From positions 986,418 through 1,050,417 of the forward strand of contig NZ_GG697169.2 of the NCBI RefSeq assembly GCF_000161835.1: 64,000 nucleotides of DNA. The letters run 5' to 3'. Source of the DNA: Thalassobium sp. R2A62. Lineage in GTDB: Bacteria; Pseudomonadota; Alphaproteobacteria; Rhodobacterales; Rhodobacteraceae. The notes below the pieces were generated by a model. That model was given only the letters and a program-made list of their open reading frames with translations, had not been told where the DNA came from and searched no databases. The translations under genes were made by a program, and so were the position numbers. Of this stretch, positions 18,919-27,867 are shown one piece after another; position 1 is the stretch's first letter; every line of letters starts with the position of its first letter.

Positions 18919-20142
18919 TCAGCCTGCGAGGTCGGCGCGATTTAGCGCACAGTGCGACCACAGGTCATCCAGGGCTGCGATCAAGGCATCCATTTCTTTG
19001 GGGCCGTGGACAGGTGACGGCGTAAACCGTAGGCGTTCTGTCCCTCGTGGTACTGTTGGGAAATTGATAGGTTGCACGTAAATTCCGTGATTTTCCAATA
19101 ACATATCCGACAGCATTTTGCATTTCACCGGATTGCCGACGTGCACAGGCACAATATGGCTGCCGTGATCGGTGACCGGCAGGCCCATCCCCTTGATCCG
19201 CAATTTGAGGATCGCCGCTTGGGTCTGGTGACGTTCGCGCAAGGCTTGGTCTGTTTTGAGGTGCGCCACAGATACAGCAGCCCCTGCCGCAACTGCGGGC
19301 GGCAACGACGTCGTAAAGATAAAGCCGGGTGCGTAGCTGCGCACCGCATCAACCATTTTGGCGCTGGCTGCGATATAGCCGCCCATAACGCCGTATGCTT
19401 TGGCCAACGTGCTGTTAATAATATCAAGCCGGTCCAACAGACCGTCGCGCTCTGCGACACCTCCACCACGCGGGCCGTACATGCCCACGGCGTGAACCTC
19501 GTCAATGTAGGTCAGAGCGCCGAATTCATCAGCCAAGTCGCACAACGCTTCGATCGGGCCAAAATCCCCGTCCATCGAATAGATCGATTCAAACGCGATC
19601 AGTTTGGGCGCGTCCGCGTCGTCCGCTTCGAGCAGTTCGCGCAAGTGAGCCACATCATTGTGACGGAAGATGCGTTTTTGGCCACCGTTGCGGCGTACAC
19701 CTTCGATCATGGATGCGTGGTTCAATGCATCCGAATAGATGATCAGACCGGGGAACAGCTTGGGCAGTGTGCTGAGTGTCGCGTCATTGGCGATGTAGGC
19801 CGATGTGAACAACAGCGCCGCTTCTTTGCTATGCAAATCAGCCAACTCGGCCTCGAGCCGTTTGTGATAAACAGTTGTGCCTGAGATATTGCGCGTGCCA
19901 CCCGAGCCTGCGCCGGTCGCATCAATCGCTTCGTGCATCGCGGCCAAAACGGCTGGATGCTGACCCATCCCAAGGTAGTCGTTACCACACCAAACGGTGA
20001 TGGGCTGGGTCGTGCCGTCAGGCTTGTTCCATGTCGCGTGTGGGAATTGTCCCCGCTCGCGTTCAATGTCGATAAAGGTGCGATAGCGACCCTCATCGTG
20101 AAGCCGCGTCAAAGCCTGATCAAGCGAAGCAGTGTAGTCCAA
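18919..20142 (-). CDS. hemA: 5-aminolevulinate synthase
   Basis: This enzyme condenses glycine with succinyl-CoA to form 5-aminolevulinate, the first step of heme synthesis in alphaproteobacteria (Shemin pathway). At 407 residues it is full length. The PLP lysine is K248 in [14 protein letters not shown], the position known for Rhodobacter [28 protein letters not shown] and [11 protein letters not shown] are hallmark segments. It is divergent from the M20 peptidase gene. Confidence 0.97.
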   Translation of the reverse strand: MDYTASLDQALTRLHDEGRYRTFIDIERERGQFPHATWNKPDGTTQPITVWCGNDYLGMGQHPAVLAAMHEAIDATGAGSGGTRNISGTTVYHKRLEAELADLHSKEAALLFTSAYIANDATLSTLPKLFPGLIIYSDALNHASMIEGVRRNGGQKRIFRHNDVAHLRELLEADDADAPKLIAFESIYSMDGDFGPIEALCDLADEFGALTYIDEVHAVGMYGPRGGGVAERDGLLDRLDIINSTLAKAYGVMGGYIAASAKMVDAVRSYAPGFIFTTSLPPAVAAGAAVSVAHLKTDQALRERHQTQAAILKLRIKGMGLPVTDHGSHIVPVHVGNPVKCKMLSDMLLENHGIYVQPINFPTVPRGTERLRFTPSPVHGPKEMDALIAALDDLWSHCALNRADLAG

Positions 20143-20348
20143 GGTGCAGACCCTTTGTTTTAGCCTAAATGCCCCGAGACACCAAAGCGTCTGGAACCGT
20201 TCTGAAGGTCATATAGGTCGGAATACGCCGGGGCAATACGCTACAATTTGACGCTTGTCGATATTTGTCCTGCATACCAACGACTGCCATTGACGCCCCG
20301 CACAAACCTGCCACTCTGAAATCGACAATTTCCAAAGAGGTGCACCCG

Positions 20349-21734
20349 ATGTCCGACCCAATTCTTGATCCCGTTCTTGACTATATCGATGCCACGCTGG
20401 ACACATCGACTGACCGGCTGATGGACCTCTTGCGGATCAAGTCGATTTCGACCGATCCCGCCTACGCAGACGAATGTGACAAGGCCGCAGATTGGCTGGT
20501 CGCAGATTTGGCCAGCATCGGGTTCGAGGCCAGCAAACGCGACACCCCCGGTCATCCGATGGTGATGGCCCATGCCCCAGACGGCACCGGCACGCACGTC
20601 ATGTTTTACGGGCATTACGACGTCCAGCCCGTTGATCCGCTGGAACTGTGGGATCGTGATCCGTTTGATCCAAAGGTCGAAGACACCCCCAAAGGCAAAG
20701 TCCTGCGGGGACGTGGAACATCAGATGACAAAGGCCAGTTGATGACGTTTGTCGAGGCATGCCGCGCGTGGAAAGCGGTGCACGGCACCCTTCCCGGCAA
20801 TGTGTCGATCTTTTTCGAAGGCGAAGAAGAAAGCGGCTCGCCCAGCCTAGTCCCGTTTATGAAGGACAACGCGCTCGAGCTGACGGCTGATGTCGCACTG
20901 ATTTGTGACACGGGGCTCTATGGCGACAGCACGCCTGCGATCATCACCCAGCTTCGCGGATTGCTGGGCGAAGAAGTCACCATCACGGGGGCAGACAAAG
21001 ATCTGCATTCCGGCATGTATGGCGGCATCGCGATGAACCCTGCCCGCGTATTGGCTAAAATCATCGCAAGTTTGCATGACGACACAGGCGCCATCACCGT
21101 TCCGGGGTTCTACGATGGTGTGCCAGAGCTGTCGAATGAACTGGCGGCCAGCTGGGACGATCTGAAATTCGATCACGAACATTTCCTAGGTGAGGTTGGA
21201 CTGTCAAAGCCTGCTGGCGAACAGGGTCGCCGACCGCTTGACATGATCTGGTCGCGCCCCACCTGCGAGGTCAACGGAATGATCTCGGGGTACACTGGCG
21301 ACGGGTTCAAAACAGTTCTGCCGTCCAAAGCCAGCGCCAAAATCAGCTTCCGCCTTGTAGGGACCCAAGACCCGCTCGTGATCCGCGCAGCGTTCCGCGA
21401 AATGGTCTCGGCCATGGTGCCATCGGACTGCACGGTCGAATTTAGCGATCACGGCGCATCCCAAGCGGGACAAATGACAACCACCCACCCTGCGTTCGCC
21501 CAAGCGAAAAAGGCATTGTCTAACGAATGGCCAAACGCAGCGGCCTATGTCGGCTGTGGCGGATCGATCCCGATCGCGGGACATTTCAAGCACATTTTGG
21601 ATATGGACGCGATGCTGATAGGTTTTGGCAAGGATGACGACCAAATTCACAGCCCCAACGAGAAATACGACCTGAGTAGTTTTCACAAAGGCATTCGCAG
21701 CTGGGCACGGATTTTGCACGAACTGGCGGAGTAA
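20349..21734 (+). CDS. M20-family metallopeptidase/dipeptidase
   Basis: A dinuclear-zinc peptidase of 461 residues starting at ATG 20349, behind AGAGG. An upstream in-frame ATG (20265) would add 28 residues without family character. Metal and catalytic residues appear in MFYGHYDVQPVDP (His, Asp), RGRGTSDDKGQL (bridging Asp), FEGEEESGSPSL (Glu-Glu) and the late FGKDDDQIHSPNEKY (His). The M20 dimerisation domain occupies about residues 190-350. The length and EEESGSP motif fit the carnosinase/CPG2-like dipeptidases. Substrate is unknown. Confidence 0.92.
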   Translation: MSDPILDPVLDYIDATLDTSTDRLMDLLRIKSISTDPAYADECDKAADWLVADLASIGFEASKRDTPGHPMVMAHAPDGTGTHVMFYGHYDVQPVDPLELWDRDPFDPKVEDTPKGKVLRGRGTSDDKGQLMTFVEACRAWKAVHGTLPGNVSIFFEGEEESGSPSLVPFMKDNALELTADVALICDTGLYGDSTPAIITQLRGLLGEEVTITGADKDLHSGMYGGIAMNPARVLAKIIASLHDDTGAITVPGFYDGVPELSNELAASWDDLKFDHEHFLGEVGLSKPAGEQGRRPLDMIWSRPTCEVNGMISGYTGDGFKTVLPSKASAKISFRLVGTQDPLVIRAAFREMVSAMVPSDCTVEFSDHGASQAGQMTTTHPAFAQAKKALSNEWPNAAAYVGCGGSIPIAGHFKHILDMDAMLIGFGKDDDQIHSPNEKYDLSSFHKGIRSWARILHELAE

Positions 21735-21751
21735 TCACAGGGGACACCACG

Positions 21752-23081
21752 ATGAAACGATTGATCGAATGGATCGCTGGTCTGATTGGAGTGGCGGCCG
21801 CGGCCTTTGCCATCTCGTGGACCCTTTACATGCCCAACAAAGACGAGCGTGGCGTTTGGTTGGACGAGGCAAGTGGCGTCATCATCGATCTCAACAGGTG
21901 GCGTGCCAACCTCTATCACCAGTCCGACGTGGCCTGCCTCTATGACATGTCTTTTCCGGCTCACATGGGGTTGGTCAAAGCGGCCGAAGGTGCGTGGATC
22001 AAGCGCCAAGGGGGGCGAACTCTATCTTTGGCTCGATAGTTCATTAGAACCAACAACTTATACCAATACTAGCACCCTACCCGAGGCCTGTTTTGCTGAA
22101 CCAGATGCCTCGCCCAATGGTGTGTTTATGGCGATGTGGGCCGCGATGGACGAAAACTATGCGTTCTTTGACTTGCATGGTGTTGATTGGGATGCACGCC
22201 GTTCTTTGGCGCCTGAGGTTGGTCAAAACATGACGGACCAAGAGCTGTTTGATGTGTTTGTCGCGGCGCTAGAGGGTTTGGATGACGGGCATGTTCAGCT
22301 GATCGCAGACCCGATTGGATACCATTCCCCCAGCGTGGCCCCTGCATGGACGGTTGGTCGCGATTTCAGCAGGGACGGTCTAAATCAAACGGCCCGAGAT
22401 GCGATAGGGACACCGCTCACCACTTTTGAAAACGCCGATCTCGAATACGGGCTGCGCGACGACGGGATTGGCTATGTCTTGATCACTGGAATATCGACTG
22501 ATCCTAGCTTTGGCGAAATGGACAGTACCTTGTCCCGCGAAGTCTTTGCCCAAATTGCCCGCGATCTCGCTGGTGCACGCGGGATCATCGTTGACGTGCG
22601 CTATAACCCGGGCGGCAACGACGGCACGGCCTTTGTCTATGCGGGCCACTTTACCCATACGGCGCGCGAGGTCCTGAGCAAGCGCGCCCGCGATGGTGAC
22701 GGGTGGACACCGTGGTTTAACGCGACTCTGACACCTGCCCCGTCGGAAGTGTATCTCGGCCAGCCCGTCGTCTTGCTGACCTCGCGGCTGACCGGTTCGG
22801 GCGCTGAGATATTCACCATGGCGATGCGCGATCTCCCACAGGTTACTGTGATGGGCGAAAACACCGGCGGCGGGCTAAGCGATATTTTAGGGGTATCCCT
22901 GCCGAACGGCTGGAAGTTTGGATTGTCGAACCAAGAATATGCCACATCAGACGGATCAATCTACGAAGCGACGGGCATTCCACCCGAAATAGTGATAACC
23001 ATCGACCCAGACGCCTTGGCACGGGGGGAAGACCCTGTTTTGCAGGCCGCGATTTCTAAGCTATTGAATTCAGGTAACTAA
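21752..23081 (+). pseudogene. S41-family (C-terminal processing/tricorn-like) peptidase, frameshifted
   Basis: The gene starts at ATG 21752 with a hydrophobic N-terminus (about residues 8-25, a signal anchor). It runs in frame to a run of six G at 22010-22015, then stops at codon 96. The same protein continues in the +1 frame from that point to 23081, through 'GELYLWLDSSLEPTTYTN' and the S41 core: LDDGHVQLIAD, IIVDVRYNPGGNDG, LLTSRLTGSGAEIF (catalytic Ser) and MGENTGGGLSD. One G too many explains everything, so this is either a fresh indel, phase variation or an assembly error. The unbroken protein would be about 442 residues. Confidence 0.85.
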
Positions 23082-23089
23082 GCAGCGCC

Positions 23090-23488
23090 TTACGCGCTCT
23101 GCGCCATCTCGGCCAGCACACCGAGCGCGTCATGCTCGCGCCCGTCGGGGACAAAGAGATGATCGTGATAAAAGCCCGAGACAGGGTTCACGCCCATCTC
23201 GTGTTTGGCCAGTTCCGTTGCGATGCGCGCCATAAAGGCGACTGCCTCGAGCGAGGAGTGGATATTGAGCGTGATGATCCGGCAGGGAAGCTCATAAGCC
23301 ATCCCAAGCGCGTCTGCTTGGCTCTTGAGCAGGATATAGGTCGTGCCTTCCGCCTCTTGAAACATCATGCGCGGCGTGATGCTCAGCGGCGGGGCTGTCG
23401 CAGGCACGGTGGCAAAGGCATAGAGACCGTCGACCAGAACCGCCGACATCGACGCAATAAATGTGTTGAGATGTGTCTCACCTGACAT
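23090..23488 (-). CDS. ACT-domain protein (DUF2241 type)
   Basis: A 132-residue protein with paired small domains of the ACT_7/DUF2241 kind (COG3602). TTYILLKSQADALGM and the characteristic NPVSGFYHDHLFVP near the C-terminus are diagnostic. ACT domains usually bind amino acids or other small ligands, but the partner of this group is unknown. It converges on the broken S41 gene with eight bases between stops. Confidence 0.85.
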   Translation of the reverse strand: MSGETHLNTFIASMSAVLVDGLYAFATVPATAPPLSITPRMMFQEAEGTTYILLKSQADALGMAYELPCRIITLNIHSSLEAVAFMARIATELAKHEMGVNPVSGFYHDHLFVPDGREHDALGVLAEMAQSA

Positions 23489-23606
23489 TTATTGTGGCCT
23501 TCCTGCTCTGCCCTACGCAGTATGAAAGGCGCATGATGCACTGTCGAGGTCAAAGCCGATCTCTTGCCCGTATGAATAGGCAACCTATCGAATAAAGAGG
23601 GGAAAG

Positions 23607-23683
23607 TGGCGCGGTTGACGGGACTCGAACCCGCGACCCCCGGCGTGACAGGCCGGTACTCTAACCAACTGAGCTACAACCGC
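23607..23683 (-). tRNA. tRNA-Asp (GTC), copy 1
   Basis: Read on the minus strand this is a complete cloverleaf of 77 nt including encoded CCA. The acceptor stem is GCGGTTG/CAACCGC, and the anticodon loop CTGTCAC gives GTC. GTTCGAGTC forms the T-loop region. It is a substrate for queuosine modification by QueA/Tgt. Confidence 0.97.
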
Positions 23684-23733
23684 GCACTTGGGCTCTCAAC
23701 CCGTGGTTCTCGCGCCGAACAGGCGGGCAATGG

Positions 23734-23810
23734 TGGCGCGGTTGACGGGACTCGAACCCGCGACCCCCGGCGTGACAGGCCGGTACTCTAACCAACTGAG
23801 CTACAACCGC
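23734..23810 (-). tRNA. tRNA-Asp (GTC), copy 2
   Basis: A second copy, identical by eye to the one 50 bp to its left, with CCA encoded and anticodon GTC. Being upstream on the minus strand, it is transcribed first in what is likely a two-tRNA unit. Confidence 0.97.
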
Positions 23811-24009
23811 CCATTGCCTCTTTGACAGTCACCCATCAAAGCGTTGGCATCTCTTATGGCGCGGCCCTTTTGGCGTCAAGCGCTCTCTGCGGAAAATTCG
23901 AAATTGCAGTCCAGTTTCTTGGGGGTGTGTGGGTGACGGGTGCAAAAACCTTGCGCATGGGCCCTGTTTTGCCGCAGGTTGCGGGTCTGCTGCACCCTGG
24001 GGAGGGTTT

Positions 24010-24245
24010 ATGAGTATCACACGTCTGGGTCTGTTGACCCATGTGGGCGCTGTTGCCGCCGTAGGGGTTGCCACGCCTACCTTTGCCAAGCCGTTGATCG
24101 CGTTGCCTGATGATCTCGCCCTGCATGACGCAGCCACCACCACCGCCATTCGCACCTCCAGCGCTGTCGTTGCTCTGACCTTTGACGATGGACCGCATCC
24201 ACACCACACGCCGCGCCTGTTGCAAATGCTGCGCGAACGCGGCAG
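24010..24245 (+). pseudogene. Polysaccharide deacetylase (NodB domain), 3' part lost at IS3 insertion
   Basis: Starting at ATG 24010 behind GGGAGG, the frame encodes a signal-peptide-like leader and then VVALTFDDGPHPHHTPRLL, the first NodB motif (metal-binding Asp-Asp) of CE4 deacetylases. It stops about 78 residues in, exactly where the inverted repeat of the IS3 element begins. The remaining 150 or more residues, including the HxxxH motif, are not found on the other side of the IS. This is therefore not a simple insertion but an insertion plus deletion or rearrangement. Confidence 0.8.
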
Positions 24246-24331
24246 TGTCTGACGTCAGCGCCTATGGGTCCAAATAGGGTCATTTGCTAAGAGAGGGTTT
24301 GTTGCACATCGTAACCACCGAGGAGTGGACG

Positions 24332-24709
24332 ATGAGAAAGACAACGAAGAGCCCTGGCGAGAAGATCGTCAAAGACATCAAGCGCGCCGACCACTGCCCG
24401 GCAGTCGAAACGCTGTTTCGATGAGAGGGGCGCAAACACTATTCATCTGAAGAGAAGATCAGGATCGTGTTGGATGGGCTGCGTGGCGAGGACAGCATTG
24501 CTGAGCTCTGCCGTCGTGAGAGCATATCGCAGGGCATCTACTACAAGTGGTCGAAGGACTTCATGGAAGCCGGGAAGAAGCGTCTGGCTGGGGACACCGC
24601 GCGCGCCGCAAACAGTGACGAAGTAAGGGAACTGCGGCGTGAAGCGAAGGATCTCAAGGAAGTTGTCGCGGAACAGACGCTTGAACTGCGTCTTCTCAAA
24701 AAAGCATGA
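24332..24709 (+). pseudogene. IS3 orfA (HTH transposase subunit), disrupted
   Basis: Begins MRKTTKSPGEKIVKDIKRA, then about 14 codons of extra sequence ending in an in-frame TGA (24422-24424). It resumes as RKHYSSEEKIRIVLDGLRG and the normal orfA HTH (SIAELCRRESIS), followed by the leucine-zipper-like tail ending LRLLKKA. In intact relatives KRA is followed almost directly by the RKHYS segment, so about 39 nt look inserted. The end also appears one base short: with one more A in the A6 run at about 24698-24703 the frame would read through to an ATGA overlap with orfB. OrfA made from GTG 24467 would still contain the HTH. Confidence 0.75.
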
Positions 24710-24731
24710 CAGGCGATGGGGGCGGCCTCGA

Positions 24732-25712
24732 ATGAGATACCCTGCATCTGAGAAGCTAGAGATCATCAGGCTGGTCGAAGGTTCGCATATGTCGGCGCGT
24801 CTGACACTGGCCAAGCTCGGCATTCCCCGCACCACATTCTACCGCTGGTATAATCGGTATCTGCAGCGTGGTGAAGCTGGATTGCAGGACCAATCTCCTA
24901 AGCCAAGGCACGTCTGGAACCGCATTCCCGACGCAGTGCGCCGCAAGGTGATCAAACTGGCGTTGAAGGAGACGGAATTGTCACCGCGAGAACTGGCGGT
25001 GACCTTCACTGACAAGGAAAGTTACTTTGTATCAGAGGCTTCGACGTATCGGATCCTCAAGGCACATGATCTGATCACCAGCCCAGCTTTCATTGTCATC
25101 AAAGCGGTCAGCGAGTTCAAAGACAAAACCACAGCGGTCAATCAGCTCTGGCAGACAGACTTTACCTACATCAAAGTTCTGGGATGGGGCTGGTTCTATC
25201 TCAGTACGGTCCTTGACGATTACAGCCGCTATATCGTCTCCTGGAAGCTCTGCACAAACATGCGGGCTGAAGACGTGACGGACACGCTGGACTTGGCTTT
25301 GGAAGCATCCGGTTGCGATCAGGTTCACGTCGTCCACAAACCACGTTTACTTAGTGACAACGGGTCCAGCTACGTCTCTGGTGAACTGGCGGAATGGTTG
25401 CAAGACAAAGGCATGAAGCACTCTCGCGGGGCACCGTATCATCCACAGACCCAAGGCAAGATTGAACGCTGGCATCAAACCTTGAAGAACCGCATCCTGT
25501 TGGAAAACTACTTCCTGCCGGGCGATCTCGAAGCCCAGATAGAAGCCTTCGTCGATCATTACAATCACCAGCGCTATCACGAGAGCATCAACAACGTCAC
25601 ACCCGCCGACGTCTATTTTGGGCGAGATAAAGCCATTCTAAAGCAACGAGAAAGGATCAAACGAAAGACACTCGAAGCGCGACGCTTGCATCACCGCCAG
25701 CACGCCGCATAA
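24732..25712 (+). CDS. IS3-family transposase OrfB (DDE integrase core)
   Basis: From ATG 24732 the protein is 326 residues. An N-terminal HTH_21/HTH_29-type segment (ASEKLEIIRLVEGSHMSARLTL) leads to the rve integrase core. WQTDFTYIKVLGWGWFY carries the first catalytic Asp, LLSDNGSSYVSGE the second, and QTQGKIERWHQTLKNRIL the Glu. It appears intact. The start overlaps the expected end of native orfA by four bases, so translational coupling is more likely than fusion by frameshift in this subgroup. Confidence 0.88.
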   Translation: MRYPASEKLEIIRLVEGSHMSARLTLAKLGIPRTTFYRWYNRYLQRGEAGLQDQSPKPRHVWNRIPDAVRRKVIKLALKETELSPRELAVTFTDKESYFVSEASTYRILKAHDLITSPAFIVIKAVSEFKDKTTAVNQLWQTDFTYIKVLGWGWFYLSTVLDDYSRYIVSWKLCTNMRAEDVTDTLDLALEASGCDQVHVVHKPRLLSDNGSSYVSGELAEWLQDKGMKHSRGAPYHPQTQGKIERWHQTLKNRILLENYFLPGDLEAQIEAFVDHYNHQRYHESINNVTPADVYFGRDKAILKQRERIKRKTLEARRLHHRQHAA

Positions 25713-25835
25713 TCAAACCAACAAGATGAGCCAAACTCTCTCTTAGTTTAAGCCGCCATTGGTCCCAAAAAACCTGACGACGGACAACCCTGCCAAAGCC
25801 CTCCCCAAAACCTGATCAAACGGAGGGTCCAGCAG

Positions 25836-26126
25836 ATGAGACCATTTGAGCGCAAGGTCACTTCCACCACGATAGCAGCGCTAGAACGAGTTGGCTTCGA
25901 CGTAGCGACTGAAATCAAAGCACACCTTGTCGATACCGACGCTCGGATTGTTGCTGAACAAGCCAAAAACAAACCCTCAAAAGTGATCCTTGAGAGCCTT
26001 CTCAAAGAGCGTGAACAGATGCTTCTCGCCATCGTCCCGTACCAATTCCAGAAACCAGAAAAAGAAGTGGTTGTGGAAGAGGAAGACACCTCGGGGATCA
26101 CACGAGCAATCAAGCTGACATTCTAA
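25836..26126 (+). CDS. Small hypothetical protein, phage-like block
   Basis: 96 residues behind a good GGAGG. I do not recognise a family. It is rich in charged residues and predicted helical (AALERVGFDVATEIKAHL, LLKEREQMLLAIV), with an acidic patch (VVVEEEDTSG) near the end. It is the first gene after the IS3 right end and sits 14 bp before the next small gene, like early or structural phage gene strings. Confidence 0.6.
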   Translation: MRPFERKVTSTTIAALERVGFDVATEIKAHLVDTDARIVAEQAKNKPSKVILESLLKEREQMLLAIVPYQFQKPEKEVVVEEEDTSGITRAIKLTF

Positions 26127-26140
26127 CCCAAGGACATACT

Positions 26141-26335
26141 ATGAAAACTGACAAAGGCGCACCTACGCGCAAACAAATCGAGAATATCAAAACCAAACTC
26201 GCAAAGTCTGCTCAACTTCGGGCCGCGAAAAAGATCGCGTTAGGTGAACTCTCAAAAGAACGCAAAGAGCGCCGCAAGCTGGCCAAACAACAGCACATTC
26301 TGAAGCTGAATAAGCAAGCTTCGAAGAAGAAATAA
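26141..26335 (+). CDS. Small, very basic hypothetical protein
   Basis: 64 residues, about one third Lys/Arg, with AAGGA before the ATG. The sequence is almost all helical and basic (KIALGELSKERKERRKLAKQ), as in small nucleic-acid-binding phage proteins. No family recognised. It follows the previous gene by 14 bp. Confidence 0.6.
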   Translation: MKTDKGAPTRKQIENIKTKLAKSAQLRAAKKIALGELSKERKERRKLAKQQHILKLNKQASKKK

Positions 26336-26693
26336 ACAAGTTCTCCCAGCATCCCTTCAGGGGGTGTTGTGGGGGCCTGTGTATTCCTACATGATCCAAC
26401 CACGAGTTCCTGTGACTACTTCCACAGTTGAGCTTGCAACTCTTCCCCCGACATCCACCAAGACCTTTTTTTATCGTTGACGGACGATCTGCTTGGGCAT
26501 GTTGGGGGGAGCTTTTCTCGGACAGTTTTGCCAAGAGATCACCGGATCACTTTGCAGAGGTGTTTGCGAACATACTCTCGCAGACCAGCTTGAGACCTCT
26601 TCTGAGGGAAAGAGTTGAGAGATTTTCCCTGATTGGAAGCCTCAGCTGTCTGCATCTCTCACTACTTTACACAAAAATAAGGAATTACCTCCA
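26336..26693 (+). other. Structured intergenic stretch / long leader
   Basis: No convincing gene: an 89-codon frame at 26428-26697 has no clear ribosome-binding site and unbiased composition. Several short hairpins are visible. GTTG/CAAC and CTGTG/CACAG stems lie near 26410-26450. AGGGAAA/TTTCCCT (26605-26611 with 26624-26630) lies closer to the next gene. It may be the untranslated leader of the 201-residue gene or contain unrecognised RNA elements. Confidence 0.35.
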
Positions 26694-27299
26694 ATGACAA
26701 ACCTACATCACCTTTGCGCAGTAGAACTCGCAACCTCGGAGGACGAACACATCCAGATAAGCACTCACAACTTGAACACTCAGCGGTTTCTCCGCGCAAA
26801 ACGGATGAACAACCTCTTGGCCTTGGAGCTAGGGCTACTTTGCGCTGTCTCCGACATTACGCAAGAAGACGCTCTCAAGCTCACCTGTCAGGCCGTTGTA
26901 AAGCGTCTGCTAGACCGCACCCCTGTCGATGACCTCCGGAGCTTCCTCGGCACGGTCTACAACGATTACACCGAGTGCGACTACCCACACCAGCACCTTG
27001 GACGTGGTGAACTGGACCGATCGTATCCGAGTTTCGGACTGGAAAAGATAGCAACAGACGAACAGATGATCGTGATGAACATCCTTGGCAAGATCATACA
27101 AGACGACGACGATGTAGCACCGTTCTTCCTGCTCCTCAGCGAAGCCCTAACAGGCTACATGATGCTGACCCTTCCACGAGACTTCGCGACCCTGTCCCTC
27201 GATCTGGGCATTCCAGAAGAAAAACCGAAGGAAGATAACGTGATTGCGTTTGGCAAGCCTTCCGTAGACAGCACCTTCGACCCCTTCGAAGCCTGTTAA
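26694..27299 (+). CDS. Hypothetical protein, phage-like block
   Basis: 201 residues with AAGGA ten bases before the ATG. No family recognised. It looks like a folded helical protein (NNLLALELGLLCAVSDITQEDALKLTCQAVVKRLLDR) with an acidic DDDD run near residue 140 and a disordered tail. The hammerhead ribozyme motif begins five bases after its stop, so its mRNA would be the 5' cleavage product. Confidence 0.65.
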   Translation: MTNLHHLCAVELATSEDEHIQISTHNLNTQRFLRAKRMNNLLALELGLLCAVSDITQEDALKLTCQAVVKRLLDRTPVDDLRSFLGTVYNDYTECDYPHQHLGRGELDRSYPSFGLEKIATDEQMIVMNILGKIIQDDDDVAPFFLLLSEALTGYMMLTLPRDFATLSLDLGIPEEKPKEDNVIAFGKPSVDSTFDPFEAC

Positions 27300-27304
27300 A
27301 ACCA

Positions 27305-27368
27305 TCCCACTGATGAGCTTGTGAAATCCAAGCGAAACACCCTTGGCTAATCCCTTTGGTGTCTGGGA
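27305..27368 (+). ncRNA. Type I hammerhead self-cleaving ribozyme
   Basis: All core elements are in order. Stem I 5' strand TCCCA (27305-27309); CTGATGA (27310-27316); stem II GCTTG/CAAGC (27317-27321, 27329-27333, seven-base loop); GAAA (27334-27337); stem III ACACC/GGTGT (27337-27341, 27358-27362, 16-base loop); cleavage base C at 27363, completing GTC; stem I 3' strand TGGGA (27364-27368). Every invariant core nucleotide (CUGANGA, GAAA, UH) and the conserved 10.1-11.1 G-C and 15.1-16.1 A-U pairs are present, so predicted cleavage is between 27363 and 27364. Stem I is the open helix, hence type I. I cannot see the peripheral stem I-loop II contact needed for fast cleavage. Hammerheads are known in phage and prophage contexts, which fits the neighbouring genes. 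Confidence 0.8.
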
Positions 27369-27530
27369 GATATTCTCACTCTCACGTTTAGTAAGACCGA
27401 GGGACTACCTCAAACCTCATCCCCTAACGGGGGTGGGGTATCTAGACGTAATTTCTGGGGTGCCTACTAGCCTAGTTGCCTAGTTCACCCTCCAAAACAA
27501 ACCCATTGAAAAACAAATGAAAGACTTAAA

Positions 27531-27803
27531 ATGAACATTCAAATCACTCGTATCACCCCCACCAAGTACTCGTTCAAAGCTGACAGTTTCGAGTTCTTCG
27601 CTGAAGCAAACGCCAACAGTGGCGCGTGGATCCTTCCCTCATACACCCAAGACCAGTTTGGCGTGATGAACGACAATCGCGCTCGGCTTGCCCACGGTCA
27701 GGTCGTGCAGTTCCTGAAGAAGAACCCCCTGTACCTCAAAACAAATAAAATCGATGCCTCGACCAACAAACGCATCTTCAATCAAAACCCAGCATTCAAA
27801 TAA
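27531..27803 (+). CDS. Hypothetical protein, phage-like block
   Basis: 90 residues, unrecognised. The leader is A-rich, as for most genes in this block. The protein is probably a small mixed alpha/beta domain (IQITRITPTKYSFKADSFEF). It begins 162 bp downstream of the predicted hammerhead cleavage site, so a cleaved transcript would give its mRNA a 5'-hydroxyl end. Confidence 0.55.
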   Translation: MNIQITRITPTKYSFKADSFEFFAEANANSGAWILPSYTQDQFGVMNDNRARLAHGQVVQFLKKNPLYLKTNKIDASTNKRIFNQNPAFK

Positions 27804-27867
27804 TAATCCCATTAAAACAATACTTTACAACATAAAGCTAAAGCAAAATTTAAAGAAAGAATCGAAA

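Larger units (their letters stand above)
24246..25786. mobile_element. IS3-family insertion sequence
   Basis: About 1541 bp bounded by imperfect inverted repeats. The left end begins TGTCTGACGTCAG; the right end, reverse-complemented, begins TGTCCGTCGTCAGG. GGGTCCAA/GGGACCAA and CTAAGAGAGGGTTTG/CTAAGAGAGAGTTTGG match further in. It carries orfA (HTH) and orfB (DDE integrase). No target duplication is visible: bases to the left end in GCAG, bases to the right start ACCC. The flanks therefore no longer correspond to one original target. Confidence 0.85.

Noticed and set aside
24639-24735. A programmed -1 frameshift joining IS3 orfA and orfB
   Set aside because: orfB is in the +1, not -1, frame relative to orfA. 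The A6 run leads instead to a stop overlapping the orfB ATG, pointing to coupled translation and a likely one-base loss.
26428-26697. An 89-codon plus-strand frame as a gene
   Set aside because: There is no ribosome-binding site and the composition is unbiased. It overlaps visible hairpins and the start of the next well-supported gene.
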